Positions 1 to 8,835 of a stretch of 64,000 nucleotides of DNA are shown here, piece by piece. Origin of the DNA: Erythrobacter sp. YT30 (GTDB lineage Bacteria; Pseudomonadota; Alphaproteobacteria; Sphingomonadales; Sphingomonadaceae); assembly GCF_001542875.1 (NCBI RefSeq), contig NZ_LMAF01000002.1, forward strand, positions 1,263,501 through 1,327,500. Reading direction: 5' to 3'. The notes under the pieces are model-generated. The model saw nothing but the letters and a program-made list of their open reading frames with translations, was not told where the DNA came from and did no database searches. A program made the translations under genes and the position numbers. The number at the start of each line of letters is the position of its first letter. Within the stretch, counting starts at the first letter, position 1.

Positions 1-1
1 C

Positions 2-856
2 GATTTTGTCACCGCAATGATGGCCTTTTTCCTGTTGCTATGGCTGCTCGGCGCGACAGAGGAGAACCAGCGCAAAGGCATCGCCGACTATTTCACCCCC
101 ACGCTCGTCAAAACCCGGCAACAAAGCGCGGGCTCTGACGGCATGCTGGGTGGGTCCTCCATCACCGACGTAGACAATTATCCCAACAAGGGCGGGCAGA
201 CCGGTACGCGGACGATCACCATTCCAAAAGGTGCAAAAGGTGGCCCCGTGGAGGGTGGTGCTGGCGATGAAAACGCCGAACAGCGAGTAAAGGATCTGGA
301 AAAGGCGATCACCGAGAAGTTGAAACAGCGCCGAGATATCTCGCATCTTGTAAAGCAGGTGCGCGTGAAGCGCGCGCCCGACGGCATTCGCATTGATCTG
401 GTTGATGACGCCGATTTCTCGATGTTCGCGCTCGGCACCACCGTCCTTACGCAAGAAGCGCGCGGGCTGATGGAAGTGATGGGGGATGTCCTGTCAGAAC
501 CGGGCGTGCCCTTGATCTTGCGCGGCCACACGGATTCCCTTCCTTGGCGCGATGGAATTGTCGCGAACAATTGGTCGCTTTCCGCCGGTCGAGCCGAAGC
601 GACCCGGCAATCGCTGATGCGCAATGGGCTGGAGGCGGAACGCTTTGCCAGGATTGAAGGCGTTGCGGACCGAGAGCCTTTGGTGGAAGATAATCCCGCC
701 GACCCGCGCAATCGCCGCATCTCGCTTCTGTTGCTTGAGAACCAGACTCCGGGACGTATTCAGCGCCGTCGCAGACCAGAGGCCCAGGCGTCATCTACTC
801 GGCCCTCGGAAACGTCCCTAAGGACAAGCTCGGAGGCGGGCACCTCAGGCTCATAA
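2..856 (+). CDS. motB: Flagellar motor stator protein MotB, 5' truncated by window edge
   Basis: Stator subunit that anchors the flagellar motor to peptidoglycan and carries the proton path with MotA. The frame is open to the window edge, where DFVTA-MMAFFLLLWLLG matches the conserved MotB membrane segment, so the gene starts outside and 284 residues are visible. A charged linker of about 120 residues follows, then an OmpA-like peptidoglycan-binding domain with GHTDSLP and the terminal NRRISLLL signature. The critical membrane Asp is probably the D in DFVTA, as seen in other MotB proteins. motA is expected just upstream but is not visible. The tail after the OmpA domain is Arg/Ser-rich and poorly conserved. 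The next gene starts 57 bp downstream. Confidence 0.93.
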   Translation, partial: DFVTAMMAFFLLLWLLGATEENQRKGIADYFTPTLVKTRQQSAGSDGMLGGSSITDVDNYPNKGGQTGTRTITIPKGAKGGPVEGGAGDENAEQRVKDLEKAITEKLKQRRDISHLVKQVRVKRAPDGIRIDLVDDADFSMFALGTTVLTQEARGLMEVMGDVLSEPGVPLILRGHTDSLPWRDGIVANNWSLSAGRAEATRQSLMRNGLEAERFARIEGVADREPLVEDNPADPRNRRISLLLLENQTPGRIQRRRRPEAQASSTRPSETSLRTSSEAGTSGS

Positions 857-913
857 ACTGCGTTCGTTTATCACTCTCAGCCTGCCCGCAAACCGCGGCT
901 TAAGGAGTGATCA

Positions 914-3340
914 ATGACCGAAACAATCCTGCCGCATGAAATGCCGCGCGCGCTCGATAGAGCGCCAGCGGATGTGAAAGTGCTTTCGCTGGACTGTTTC
1001 GATACGCTGCTTTGGCGCGATTGCCATTCCCCGCGCGATCTGTTTGCCGGGCTTGAAAGCGTCTTGCCGATGCAGCGATCTGCCGCAGAAGCCTTTGCGC
1101 GCAAGGCTGAATTCGCCCGCCACCAGCGCAATGAAGTGGGTCTGGAGGCCATTTATGGCCACGCAATGCCCAATGGCGATGCCCATGCGATTGCGAACGC
1201 CATTGCCGAGGAAAGAGCGTTGGAAGCGCGCACCTGTTTTGCGTTTGAACCGACTGTCGCCTTAATGCGCGAGGCAAAGTCGCGCGGGCTTAAAGTCATC
1301 ATCGTATCGGATACTTATCTGGATGCGCGCGAACTAATCGAGCTAATTCGATCGTCAGCCGGGGAAGACGTGGCTGGCCTGATCGACCGCGTTTTCGCGT
1401 CCAGTGAAATGGGAATCTCCAAATCCGAAGGGCTACTCGCCAAGGCATTGAAGGCAATGAAATGCAAGCACACCGAGGCCTTGCATATCGGCGATAATGC
1501 GACTGCAGACTACGACGCTTCTCGCAGCCTTGGCGTCTTGGCATTGCTGCTGCTCCAATTCACCGAAGATGCGCGGCAACGCCTGCGTTTTGAGCGTGCC
1601 TGTCAGTCAATCGGAAGCGATTGCAAGACAGGGATTGCTGGGCTGCAAATGCAACGCGCTCTGATAGCGCGCGACGAATGGACGATTGATGATCCGGCTG
1701 AACGGCTGGGCTATACTGTGCTCGGCCCGGTGTTCCATGCTTATGAAAACTGGTTGCGGGCCGAGGCAGAGGCTCTGGAGAAAAGGCGCGGCGGCAGGGT
1801 TCATTGGCTCTTCATGCTGCGGGATGGACACTTGCCGCATCTGGTGCATTCGGCGTGCGGGGAGGCTGCGAGCACGGCACGGGTTGAAATTAGCCGTTAT
1901 GCAGCAACGGCAGCGGCGCTATCCGATCGCGCAGTGTATGAGCGCCACGTCGCGCTCGAGTTCGGGCTCAATCCCAGCACTCTTGCGCGGCAGATGCTCT
2001 TTACCCAAGCTGAAATCGCGCAGCATGTCGGCAATCCCCAAACCGATGACGAGATGCTTGCCGCCGCTCAGCGTCTTCACGCGGAATTGCGCAGCGGCAA
2101 ACGGCAAAAGCTCACCCGCCGACGCGCCCGCGAGTATGCGGATCGGCTGATCGAACATGTCCGCGCAGCCGCTGATCCAAAGCCCGGCGACACGCTGATG
2201 CTGGTCGATCTCGGCTACAATGGTTCGGCGCAAAACCAGATCGACGGCATTTTGAGCGAGGCTTTTGAATGCCATGTTGCCGGGCGTTACTTGTTGCTGC
2301 GTGAAATGAGCGCGACCGGGCTAGACAAAAAGGGCATGCTTGATGTGCGCCATTTTGATCCCGGCCTGCTCGAAGCCCTGTGCGGCAATGTCGCTGTGAT
2401 TGAACAGCTTGCGACGTACGAACTCGGCTCCGTCATTGATTACACCAAATCGGGCGATCCGATCCGCAAGGGCAGCGGCGTCAAAGGCAGGCAAAGCAAT
2501 GTCCGAGACGCAGTCCAAAAAGGGGTGGTCGCCTTTGCCAAAGCTGCCATGAACCCTCCAATCATTCGTCAGCATAACTCGCACGAGGAAGAAGGATGGC
2601 GCGAAACAGCGGCGAACGTTCTCACCCGGTTTCTTTTTCTCCCGCAGCCCGGCGAACTCGAAGTGCTCAAGGATTTTGAGCACGACATCAACATGGGAAG
2701 TGAGCGCGTAGTCCCGCTCTTCAAGCCCGAATTTGCAGCTGAAGGAATGCGGCGACGCGGGCTGTTTTACATGAAGGGTTCTGCGCGCATGTTTTTGCCC
2801 GCGGAGATGGCCAGCGAGGACATGGCGACACGATTGTCGCTGTTTTTGCAGAAGCGATACGGCCTTGGTCTGACCTTCACTGACCATGCACCGCGCGCGA
2901 TCTCGTTGCCGGCCTATTATGTGGGCGCGTCCAACCAGACGGTGAGCCAGATCGAGGCGCGCGCGACCCATGATGGGTGTTTCGCCGCGCGCTTGCCGGT
3001 TGGCGACAATCAAAGCGGTATAGCGATTGGCCTTGGCTCGGCGTTCGAATGGGTCGAAATTGTCAGTGTCACCCGCGCGAGTGTCGAAAGTCTGCGCGGC
3101 GGGCTTGAAAATGATGACACGCCGGAGCGCCTCAAGCCGATTGCCGATGGTATGAATGAGCATGCTCCAGGCATCTATGAATGCGCAAATGCCGCAGGAT
3201 TGCTGTTCATTTCCGCCGATCAGCTGGTGCCGCGCGATAGCGATGACATGGTGGAAATCGTGCTACGCCCTATTCGCGAGCGTGCGCAATCATCTGCACT
3301 CACACAACAATCGCGCAGGGTTGAAGGCGTTGCGGCATGA
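914..3340 (+). CDS. Large HAD-superfamily hydrolase-like protein (COG5610 type), next to flagellin
   Basis: 808 residues. The N-terminal third is a complete HAD fold: motif I DCFDTLLW with Asp27 and Asp30, motif II IVSDTYL, a conserved Lys in KSEGLLAKAL, and motif IV HIGDNATADYD. The remaining about 550 residues form a large domain with LFMLRDGH and MLVDLGYNGSAQNQ motifs. Such extensions are seen in HAD proteins of surface-polysaccharide loci, and their chemistry is unknown to me. The start has an AAGGAG site 8 bp upstream. The stop overlaps the methyltransferase start (ATGA). Position between motB and flagellin suggests a role in modifying flagellin or another surface glycan; that is inference. 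Phosphatase activity on a sugar phosphate is plausible but unproven. Confidence 0.75.
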   Translation: MTETILPHEMPRALDRAPADVKVLSLDCFDTLLWRDCHSPRDLFAGLESVLPMQRSAAEAFARKAEFARHQRNEVGLEAIYGHAMPNGDAHAIANAIAEERALEARTCFAFEPTVALMREAKSRGLKVIIVSDTYLDARELIELIRSSAGEDVAGLIDRVFASSEMGISKSEGLLAKALKAMKCKHTEALHIGDNATADYDASRSLGVLALLLLQFTEDARQRLRFERACQSIGSDCKTGIAGLQMQRALIARDEWTIDDPAERLGYTVLGPVFHAYENWLRAEAEALEKRRGGRVHWLFMLRDGHLPHLVHSACGEAASTARVEISRYAATAAALSDRAVYERHVALEFGLNPSTLARQMLFTQAEIAQHVGNPQTDDEMLAAAQRLHAELRSGKRQKLTRRRAREYADRLIEHVRAAADPKPGDTLMLVDLGYNGSAQNQIDGILSEAFECHVAGRYLLLREMSATGLDKKGMLDVRHFDPGLLEALCGNVAVIEQLATYELGSVIDYTKSGDPIRKGSGVKGRQSNVRDAVQKGVVAFAKAAMNPPIIRQHNSHEEEGWRETAANVLTRFLFLPQPGELEVLKDFEHDINMGSERVVPLFKPEFAAEGMRRRGLFYMKGSARMFLPAEMASEDMATRLSLFLQKRYGLGLTFTDHAPRAISLPAYYVGASNQTVSQIEARATHDGCFAARLPVGDNQSGIAIGLGSAFEWVEIVSVTRASVESLRGGLENDDTPERLKPIADGMNEHAPGIYECANAAGLLFISADQLVPRDSDDMVEIVLRPIRERAQSSALTQQSRRVEGVAA

Positions 3341-4152
3341 GCCAGCTCCTCATCCATTCGATGTCGGAATTTGCTCCGCTGATCTTGCCCTCACTCGATC
3401 TTGCCCATGCCATCAACATTGCCGAGATCGGGAGCGAAACAGGCGGCATGTCAAAGGTGTTGGCCGAACGCTGCACTGAAAAGGGTGGGAGGCTTACCTG
3501 TATCGACCCCGAACCCGAAGCAGGCTTTGCCGATTGGGCTAGAAGCCAAGCCCACGTTGCTCACATCGCTGAACCCAGCCTTCAAGCGCTGGAAGACTGC
3601 GACGCTGCCGATGCCTGGTTCGTCGATGGCGATCACAATTACTACACCGTTTATCACGAACTGAAGCTGATCGATGCGGCTCAGCGCAAAGCGGGAAGGC
3701 CGCTACTTGCCTTTCTGCACGACGTCTCATGGCCGTGCGCGCGGCGCGATTTCTATTACTATCCCTCGCGTATTCCCCGTGGCTGGCTTCATCCGCACAG
3801 CTTCGACCATGGAGTGAAGCTGGGTGAAGAGGTGGCCCTGCGCGGGCGCGGTCTTCGCGGGATGGGAAATTTTGCCGTCGCGCTTGAAGCAGGCGGTGAT
3901 CGCAATGGCGTTCTGACAGCAGTAGAAGACTTCTTGAAGGAAGCTGACTGCGAGGAGCGCCCGCTCTATTATGTTCACGTGCCGGCCGTGCTGGGCCTTG
4001 GCATCATATTTGATGCGAGTGCCGAATGGTCGGAGGCGCTGGCGCAATTTCTCCTGCCCTATCACGCCAATCCCCTGATTGCGCGGATCGAGGAAAACCG
4101 GCTGCGCAATTACCTCGAAGTGATTGAGTGGCAGGACCGAATGGCGTCCTAG
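3337..4152 (+). CDS. SAM-dependent methyltransferase (Methyltransf_24-like)
   Basis: 271 residues. The SAM-binding motif I reads NIAEIGSETGGMSK, followed by an acidic strand LTCIDPEP. The motif WFVDGDHNYYTVYHEL closely resembles the FIDGDHSY signature of the Methyltransf_24 (TylF-like) family. It starts inside the stop codon of the HAD gene (ATGA overlap), so the two are translationally coupled and probably act in one pathway. It converges on the flagellin gene. O-methylation of a sugar carried by flagellin, or of a surface glycan, is a reasonable guess from the neighbourhood, but the acceptor cannot be read from the sequence. Confidence 0.75.
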   Translation: MSQLLIHSMSEFAPLILPSLDLAHAINIAEIGSETGGMSKVLAERCTEKGGRLTCIDPEPEAGFADWARSQAHVAHIAEPSLQALEDCDAADAWFVDGDHNYYTVYHELKLIDAAQRKAGRPLLAFLHDVSWPCARRDFYYYPSRIPRGWLHPHSFDHGVKLGEEVALRGRGLRGMGNFAVALEAGGDRNGVLTAVEDFLKEADCEERPLYYVHVPAVLGLGIIFDASAEWSEALAQFLLPYHANPLIARIEENRLRNYLEVIEWQDRMAS

Positions 4153-4191
4153 CTAGCCGAGCTCCAGTTGTCCGCTGAAACCCGCACCCAA

Positions 4192-4229
4192 CCCCAAAAA
4201 GAAACCCGGAAGCTTTCCAAGCTCCCGGG
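4192..4229 (-). terminator. Rho-independent terminator of flagellin gene
   Basis: An 11-bp stem with one mismatch (4205-4215 and 4219-4229) and a 3-nt loop. On the minus strand it is followed by TTTCTTTTT. It lies 43 bp after the flagellin stop codon, so it ends the flagellin transcript. The plus strand has no T-run after the stem. Confidence 0.8.
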
Positions 4230-4272
4230 CTCCCCACCGTCCGATAAAACCGAACGAATAGTGATGTATCGC

Positions 4273-5091
4273 TTACCGCAGCAGCGACAACACGTTCTGT
4301 TGCGACTGGTTGGCTTGGGCCAACATGGCAGTCGAAGCCTGACCAAGGATCTGAGCCTTCGCAAGCGCGGTCGATTCAGCTGAGAAGTCAGCATCTTCAA
4401 TCCGCGAACGTGCGTCGGTCAGGTTGGTCGTGGTTGTCGTCAGATTATTAATAGCCGATTCCAGACGGTTCTGACCAGCACCGAGCGACGAACGCGCGGT
4501 GTTCACCGCCTGCAGGCCAGCATCGACGTTCGTGATTGCCGTCGCTGCGTTGCCCGAGGTGCTGACATCAAGACCGGCAGCGTCAAGGTTGGTGTTATCG
4601 ATTGCCGTACTCGTCACAGTGATCGAACGACCCGCATCAATCTGAATGTTGACGCTTACATCGGTGCCGCTGGTGGTGCTGAACAGCGAGACGCCGTTAA
4701 ATTCGGTGTTGCTCAGAATATCGTCGATCTGAGCAGCAAGTTCCTCAACTTCGGTGTCCAGAAAGCCGCGATCGGTATCATCGAGCGTGCCGTTCTGAGA
4801 TTGCACAGCAAGTTCACGAACGCGCTGAAGCATGTTCGACACTTCATCCAGCGCACCTTCTGCAGTCTGAGCAAGTGCGATACCATCATTCGCGTTGCGG
4901 ATACCTTGGTTGAGCGCGCGAATTTGTGAGGTAAAGCCGGTCGCGATCGAAAGGCCTGCAGCATCGTCAGCTGCACTGTTGATGCGGCTGCCGGTCGACA
5001 GGCGTTCCATCGCATCGCCCAATTGCTTGTTGGCATACATGCTCGCGTTCTGGGCGCGCAGGGCCGAGATATTGGTGTTAATTACTGACAT
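4273..5091 (-). CDS. fliC: Flagellin
   Basis: 272 residues, the structural subunit of the flagellar filament. The N-terminal D0/D1 region ([14 protein letters not shown], then [17 protein letters not shown]) and the C-terminal D1/D0 region ([33 protein letters not shown]) are classical. Only about 100 residues lie between them, so the surface-exposed D2/D3 domains are absent or minimal; this is a short flagellin. An AGGAG site lies 9-10 bp before the ATG. The gene is monocistronic, running opposite to the hook/basal-body operon, with a strong terminator. No convincing sigma-28 or sigma-54 promoter was found in the 300 bp upstream. The middle part is rich in Thr and Ser, possible O-glycosylation sites. 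Confidence 0.97.
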   Translation of the reverse strand: MSVINTNISALRAQNASMYANKQLGDAMERLSTGSRINSAADDAAGLSIATGFTSQIRALNQGIRNANDGIALAQTAEGALDEVSNMLQRVRELAVQSQNGTLDDTDRGFLDTEVEELAAQIDDILSNTEFNGVSLFSTTSGTDVSVNIQIDAGRSITVTSTAIDNTNLDAAGLDVSTSGNAATAITNVDAGLQAVNTARSSLGAGQNRLESAINNLTTTTTNLTDARSRIEDADFSAESTALAKAQILGQASTAMLAQANQSQQNVLSLLR

Positions 5092-5398
5092 TGGTCATTT
5101 CTCCTAGTGGTCTTGCAAAAACTTGATCCAGCAGGACGACAATTCCCGCCGCTGCTGTGACTAAGAGCGACCATTGGCCGGGATGTTTAAGGGGTATCCT
5201 CGATTGGCAGGCCAAAAACGCTGTCTTTTGCCGGGAATGCGCCCGCGAGCGCACGTACGACGCTGACAAAATTCCGAGAAATCTCGAGGCTAAGGGCTCC
5301 TACGGGGGCTTAAATTTCCGCTATTTTGGATGGCCGTGCGGCAAATCCATGCCGAAGCCGCGCAATGCGGCAAAAGGATAACCCATCGGTGCCGCAAT
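5092..5398. other. Divergent intergenic region, flagellin / flagellar regulator
   Basis: 307 bp without a credible gene. It must carry the promoters for flagellin (minus) and for the sigma-54 regulator operon (plus). The only seen control element is the flagellin ribosome-binding site near 5102. A sigma-54-like match on the minus strand around 5341-5353 has a 9-bp instead of a 10-bp GG-GC spacer and is not called. Confidence 0.6.
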
Positions 5399-6790
5399 AT
5401 GCCTAATCCCTCGCAACCTAAACCAGCGTTTCGTGCGCGTGAAGGCGATGCATTGCCGCATTCAAGATTGGATGGGGATGTCACGCAATGCATCACGGCA
5501 GCTATTCATGGGTCCGAAGGGATTGAGGCCCGTCATGCGGCCCTGCTCGACACAGTTTTGCCTTTACTGGGCAGGCAGTGGCAGCGAGCGCGCCTTATGC
5601 TTGGGGAAGAGGGGCGCTTTGATATCCCTCGCGGTGGCCGCCCGAAAGATGCTATCGAACTTGATCTGGGATTTGACGCGGCTCCAAGCGTTGCCCGCCA
5701 TTCCGGATCGCGCCTCGCGCTCAGATATGGTGAAAACAGCCGGGACCTTGCACGCGCAGCTTTCATCGCTTGCGCAGCCCAAGGCGGCTGGCCGATTGCG
5801 CGCGACGACAAGAGCCTTGCGCTTTTGACATTGGCAGAACGCATTGCTGGTAGCGAAATTCCTGTTCTCCTCGAAGGGCCGACAGGAACCGGCAAAGAAG
5901 TGCTCGCGCGCTTTGTCCATCGCTTGTCACCCAGACGCGATGGTCCATTTGTCGCGGTCAATTGCGCTGCCATGCCCGAAGCGATGCTGGAAGGGCTGCT
6001 GTTCGGCCATCGCAAGGGAGCGTTCACTGGCGCAGGCGAAGCGCGCGAGGGACTGTTCCGCGCGGCAGATGGCGGGACTTTGCTGCTCGATGAGATTGGC
6101 GAATTGCCGCTCGCTTTGCAGGCCAAATTGCTGAGAGCCTTACAGGAGGGGGAAGTCCTACCGCTCGGCGCGACCACGCCCATCAAGATTGACGTGCGCA
6201 TTGTCGCCTGCACCAACCGCACCCTCGCAGATGAAGTGGCGCTCGGAAATTTTCGCGAAGACTTGCTTTACAGGCTCAATGTCTTCCCGCTCGAAATCCC
6301 GGCGCTGAGGGATCGGCAGGGCGATATTGCGCCGCTCGCATTCGGTATGCTGCTGCGACACGCATGCGAGCGGGCCGATGCAGAGAGCCTGCCCAACTGG
6401 ATCACCGGTCATGCGATTGGCTTGCTCGAAGCTCATGCCTGGCCAGGCAATGTGCGTGAGCTCGAGAATGTAATCCGCCGCGCGATCCTGCTTGCAGGCG
6501 ATGCGCCGATGATCGAGGCTGAGCATATTGTATTTGACCAACCGGTCAGGTCGATGAGCGACCAATCTGGCAGCGCATCCAGTGTCCAGGGCGCATTGGA
6601 TACAGGTGCCGCCTCTCTTTCCGATGTTGCGTTTCGATCCGAAGCCGCCGCCATCCTCGAAGCGCTCGACAGCCATAACGGCCATCGCGCCCGCACTGCG
6701 CAAAGCCTCGGCATATCGGAGCGAACCTTGCGCTACCGACTGGCTTCGATGCGCGAATCCGGGCTTTTGAAAGCAGGAGGCAAATTATGA
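5399..6790 (+). CDS. Sigma-54-dependent flagellar regulator, FlbD/FleQ-like, without receiver domain
   Basis: 463 residues from the ATG at 5399; the frame is open upstream to 5330 but the extra residues look non-coding. The N-terminal 130 residues carry no receiver aspartate pocket. The central AAA+ domain has Walker A GPTGTGKE (about residue 160), the sigma-54 contact loop GAFTGA (about 207), Walker B GGTLLLDEIGE, and the terminal AWPGNVRELENVIRR block. A Fis-type helix-turn-helix (about 415-455, AQSLGISERTLRYRL) ends the protein. It overlaps fliE, so it is the first gene of the flagellar operon and very probably the activator of late flagellar genes with RpoN. Its activity is likely set by partner proteins rather than phosphorylation. 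Confidence 0.88.
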   Translation: MPNPSQPKPAFRAREGDALPHSRLDGDVTQCITAAIHGSEGIEARHAALLDTVLPLLGRQWQRARLMLGEEGRFDIPRGGRPKDAIELDLGFDAAPSVARHSGSRLALRYGENSRDLARAAFIACAAQGGWPIARDDKSLALLTLAERIAGSEIPVLLEGPTGTGKEVLARFVHRLSPRRDGPFVAVNCAAMPEAMLEGLLFGHRKGAFTGAGEAREGLFRAADGGTLLLDEIGELPLALQAKLLRALQEGEVLPLGATTPIKIDVRIVACTNRTLADEVALGNFREDLLYRLNVFPLEIPALRDRQGDIAPLAFGMLLRHACERADAESLPNWITGHAIGLLEAHAWPGNVRELENVIRRAILLAGDAPMIEAEHIVFDQPVRSMSDQSGSASSVQGALDTGAASLSDVAFRSEAAAILEALDSHNGHRARTAQSLGISERTLRYRLASMRESGLLKAGGKL

Positions 6791-7137
6791 ACTCCATTCC
6801 CTCCAACTGGGGTGTCGCCGATGTCATGGCGCTGCGCAAACAGATCCTGTCGCGCTCGCAAGCTCTACAGGACGTTCGCGCAGCAAGCGGTATTGGTGGC
6901 GACTCGTCCATGCCGGCAACAGGTTTTGCCGACACGCTCAAAGATGCGATCCAGGATGTGAGCGCTGTTCAAAAGCATTCGGGCGAGATGCAGGCTGGAT
7001 ATGAGCGCGGCGAAGTCACCGATATCGCCCAGGTCATGATCGCGCGGCAGGAAGCCGGCATCGCATTTGAAGCAACGCTGCAAGTGCGCAACAAGCTGTT
7101 GTCGGCCTATCAAGAAATCATGCGGATGGGGGCCTGA
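6787..7137 (+). CDS. fliE: Flagellar hook-basal body protein FliE
   Basis: 116 residues. FliE joins the MS ring to the proximal rod and is an early export substrate. The C-terminal half (GFADTLKDAIQDVSAVQKHS, then DIAQVMIARQEAGIAFEATLQVRNKLLSAYQEIMRM) is the conserved FliE helical region; the family ends in this helix exactly as here. Its ATG overlaps the regulator stop (ATGA), so the regulator and structural genes are cotranscribed. fliF follows after 3 bp. Confidence 0.95.
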   Translation: MNSIPSNWGVADVMALRKQILSRSQALQDVRAASGIGGDSSMPATGFADTLKDAIQDVSAVQKHSGEMQAGYERGEVTDIAQVMIARQEAGIAFEATLQVRNKLLSAYQEIMRMGA

Positions 7138-7140
7138 TAG

Positions 7141-8835
7141 GTGGCCGAAGCCAATGTCCCTGCAACCGTCAGTGATGCGGCGGTGCCAGCCGTTCAGGCC
7201 AGCGGTTCCGGTGCTGGTGGCTGGCGCTCGAAATTGCCTGCACCCTTATCGGATTTTGTGCAGCAGCCCGCGTTTAGCCGAGCTTTGCCCGCCATCATCG
7301 GGATTGGCGCATTGGCGGCGATTGCGGCAGTCTATGTGATGATCGCATCAGGCCCGCAGCGCATCCTCTATTCTAGCCTTTCAGACGGCGAACGCGCCAA
7401 GGTTGTCGATACGCTGGAGCGCGGCGGGATCAGTTATACAATCGATAATGGGACAGGCGCGATCAGCGTGTCGGAAGACGATGTGTATCGCGCCCGCATG
7501 CTGGTGGCGAGCGATGCTGGCCTTGCCGCTCCTGAGGGCGCGAGCGAGATGCTTGATGCGATCCCACTGGGTTCAAGCCGCACATTGGAAGGCGAGCGAT
7601 TGCGTCTGGCGCGTGAGCGTGAATTGATGCTCACCATCCGCGAGATTGACGGGATCGAAGCCGTCCGCGTGCATCTGGCAACGCCGGAACGATCAGTGTT
7701 CGTGCGCAATGCTCAGCCGCCCAGCGCATCTGTCATGGTGCGCCTGGTTGGTGGTCGTTCACTCAGCCAGGATCAGGTCGAAGCGATTGTGAATCTCGTC
7801 TCCGCTTCTGTCCCCGGGATGACATCCGATGCGGTGCGCGTTGTTGATCAAAACGGACGGCTCTTGTCTGCAGAGCGCGACAGCGCGATGGACGGCCTGA
7901 TGCTCCAACGCGAGTTCGAGACCAAATTGCGCGATCAGATCGCATCGCTGCTTACCCCACTGCTCGGTGAAGGGAATTTTTCGAGCCAGGTTCAGGTGGA
8001 GCTTGATGCGAAGGAGGTCACATCGGCCACCGAGAAATACGATGATCCGGGTGTCGTGCGTTCCGAAAGCGAACGCCTTTCGACACGCTCTGCGGGAAGC
8101 GGGATTGGCGGAGTGCCGGGAGTGACTGCCAATACTCCCCCGCCGGATGCGGAATTGGTGGACGAAGCGCCCAATTCTGAGGGCGCGGGCGAGGACGATG
8201 CGGCGGCTTCCCCTCCAACCGACACAGAGAGCGCGACATCACGCAATTACGAGGTGGGCCGCGAAGTGGCCGTTACGAACACGCGGCCTGGAGGATTGGT
8301 CAAACTCTCAGTTGCTGTGGCCGTCAGCGATGAAGCTTTGAAAGCAGCAGCGCCGCTGACTTCAGAGCAATTGCAATCGCTCGTCATTGCAGCCGTTGGC
8401 GCTGATGAGGCACGCGGCGACAATGTCGAGGTGATCCCAAGCGCGTTTGAGACCACCGAAATGGACGCACCCGCTTTCTATGAGCAGCCCTGGTTTGCGA
8501 TGGTGGTGCGCTATGCGACCGCGCTCATTGCAGTGCTGCTTGTTCTATTCCTCGCCGTTCGTCCGATGATTGGCGGCGTCAAAGGAGGCAAGAAATCCAA
8601 GAAGGGTGAAGACGGCAAAGAAGGTGAGGTGCCAGTCTTGATTGATGGCGATCAGCCTGCGGGCGCGCCAGTCGCGAGCTTGGCCGGTCAGACTCCCGGC
8701 TCATCCAACGAGCTCTCACGGCAGGTAGATCTTGCCCGACAACTTGCCGCTCAACAGCCCGAGCGCGCTGTCGAAGCGCTCCAGCGAATGCTCGAGCCCT
8801 CGCCAGATGGCGATGAGAAAGTGCCTGCCCGATGA
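7141..8835 (+). CDS. fliF: Flagellar MS-ring protein FliF
   Basis: 564 residues from a GTG start 3 bp after the fliE stop. FliF builds the inner-membrane MS ring on which the C ring and export gate assemble. A first membrane segment lies at about 55-75 (AIIGIGALAAIAAVYVMIA). The ring-building motifs follow (RILYSSLSDGERAKVVDTLE, ARELMLTIREIDGIEAVRVHLATPERSVF). A second membrane segment is near 465-485 (VVRYATALIAVLLVLFLAVRPMI). The C-terminal cytoplasmic tail binds FliG. The periplasmic region contains a low-complexity Gly/Pro/Glu/Ala stretch (about 320-370). The stop overlaps the fliG start. Confidence 0.96.
   Translation: MAEANVPATVSDAAVPAVQASGSGAGGWRSKLPAPLSDFVQQPAFSRALPAIIGIGALAAIAAVYVMIASGPQRILYSSLSDGERAKVVDTLERGGISYTIDNGTGAISVSEDDVYRARMLVASDAGLAAPEGASEMLDAIPLGSSRTLEGERLRLARERELMLTIREIDGIEAVRVHLATPERSVFVRNAQPPSASVMVRLVGGRSLSQDQVEAIVNLVSASVPGMTSDAVRVVDQNGRLLSAERDSAMDGLMLQREFETKLRDQIASLLTPLLGEGNFSSQVQVELDAKEVTSATEKYDDPGVVRSESERLSTRSAGSGIGGVPGVTANTPPPDAELVDEAPNSEGAGEDDAAASPPTDTESATSRNYEVGREVAVTNTRPGGLVKLSVAVAVSDEALKAAAPLTSEQLQSLVIAAVGADEARGDNVEVIPSAFETTEMDAPAFYEQPWFAMVVRYATALIAVLLVLFLAVRPMIGGVKGGKKSKKGEDGKEGEVPVLIDGDQPAGAPVASLAGQTPGSSNELSRQVDLARQLAAQQPERAVEALQRMLEPSPDGDEKVPAR

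Noticed and set aside
2321..3163. Minus-strand open frame of 280 codons inside the HAD gene
   Set aside because: Shadow of the plus-strand HAD gene; no ribosome-binding site or conserved motif.
5341..5353. Sigma-54-like site on the minus strand before fliC
   Set aside because: GG and GC are separated by 9 bp instead of 10 and the -24 element is TCGGCATG, so the match is too weak.
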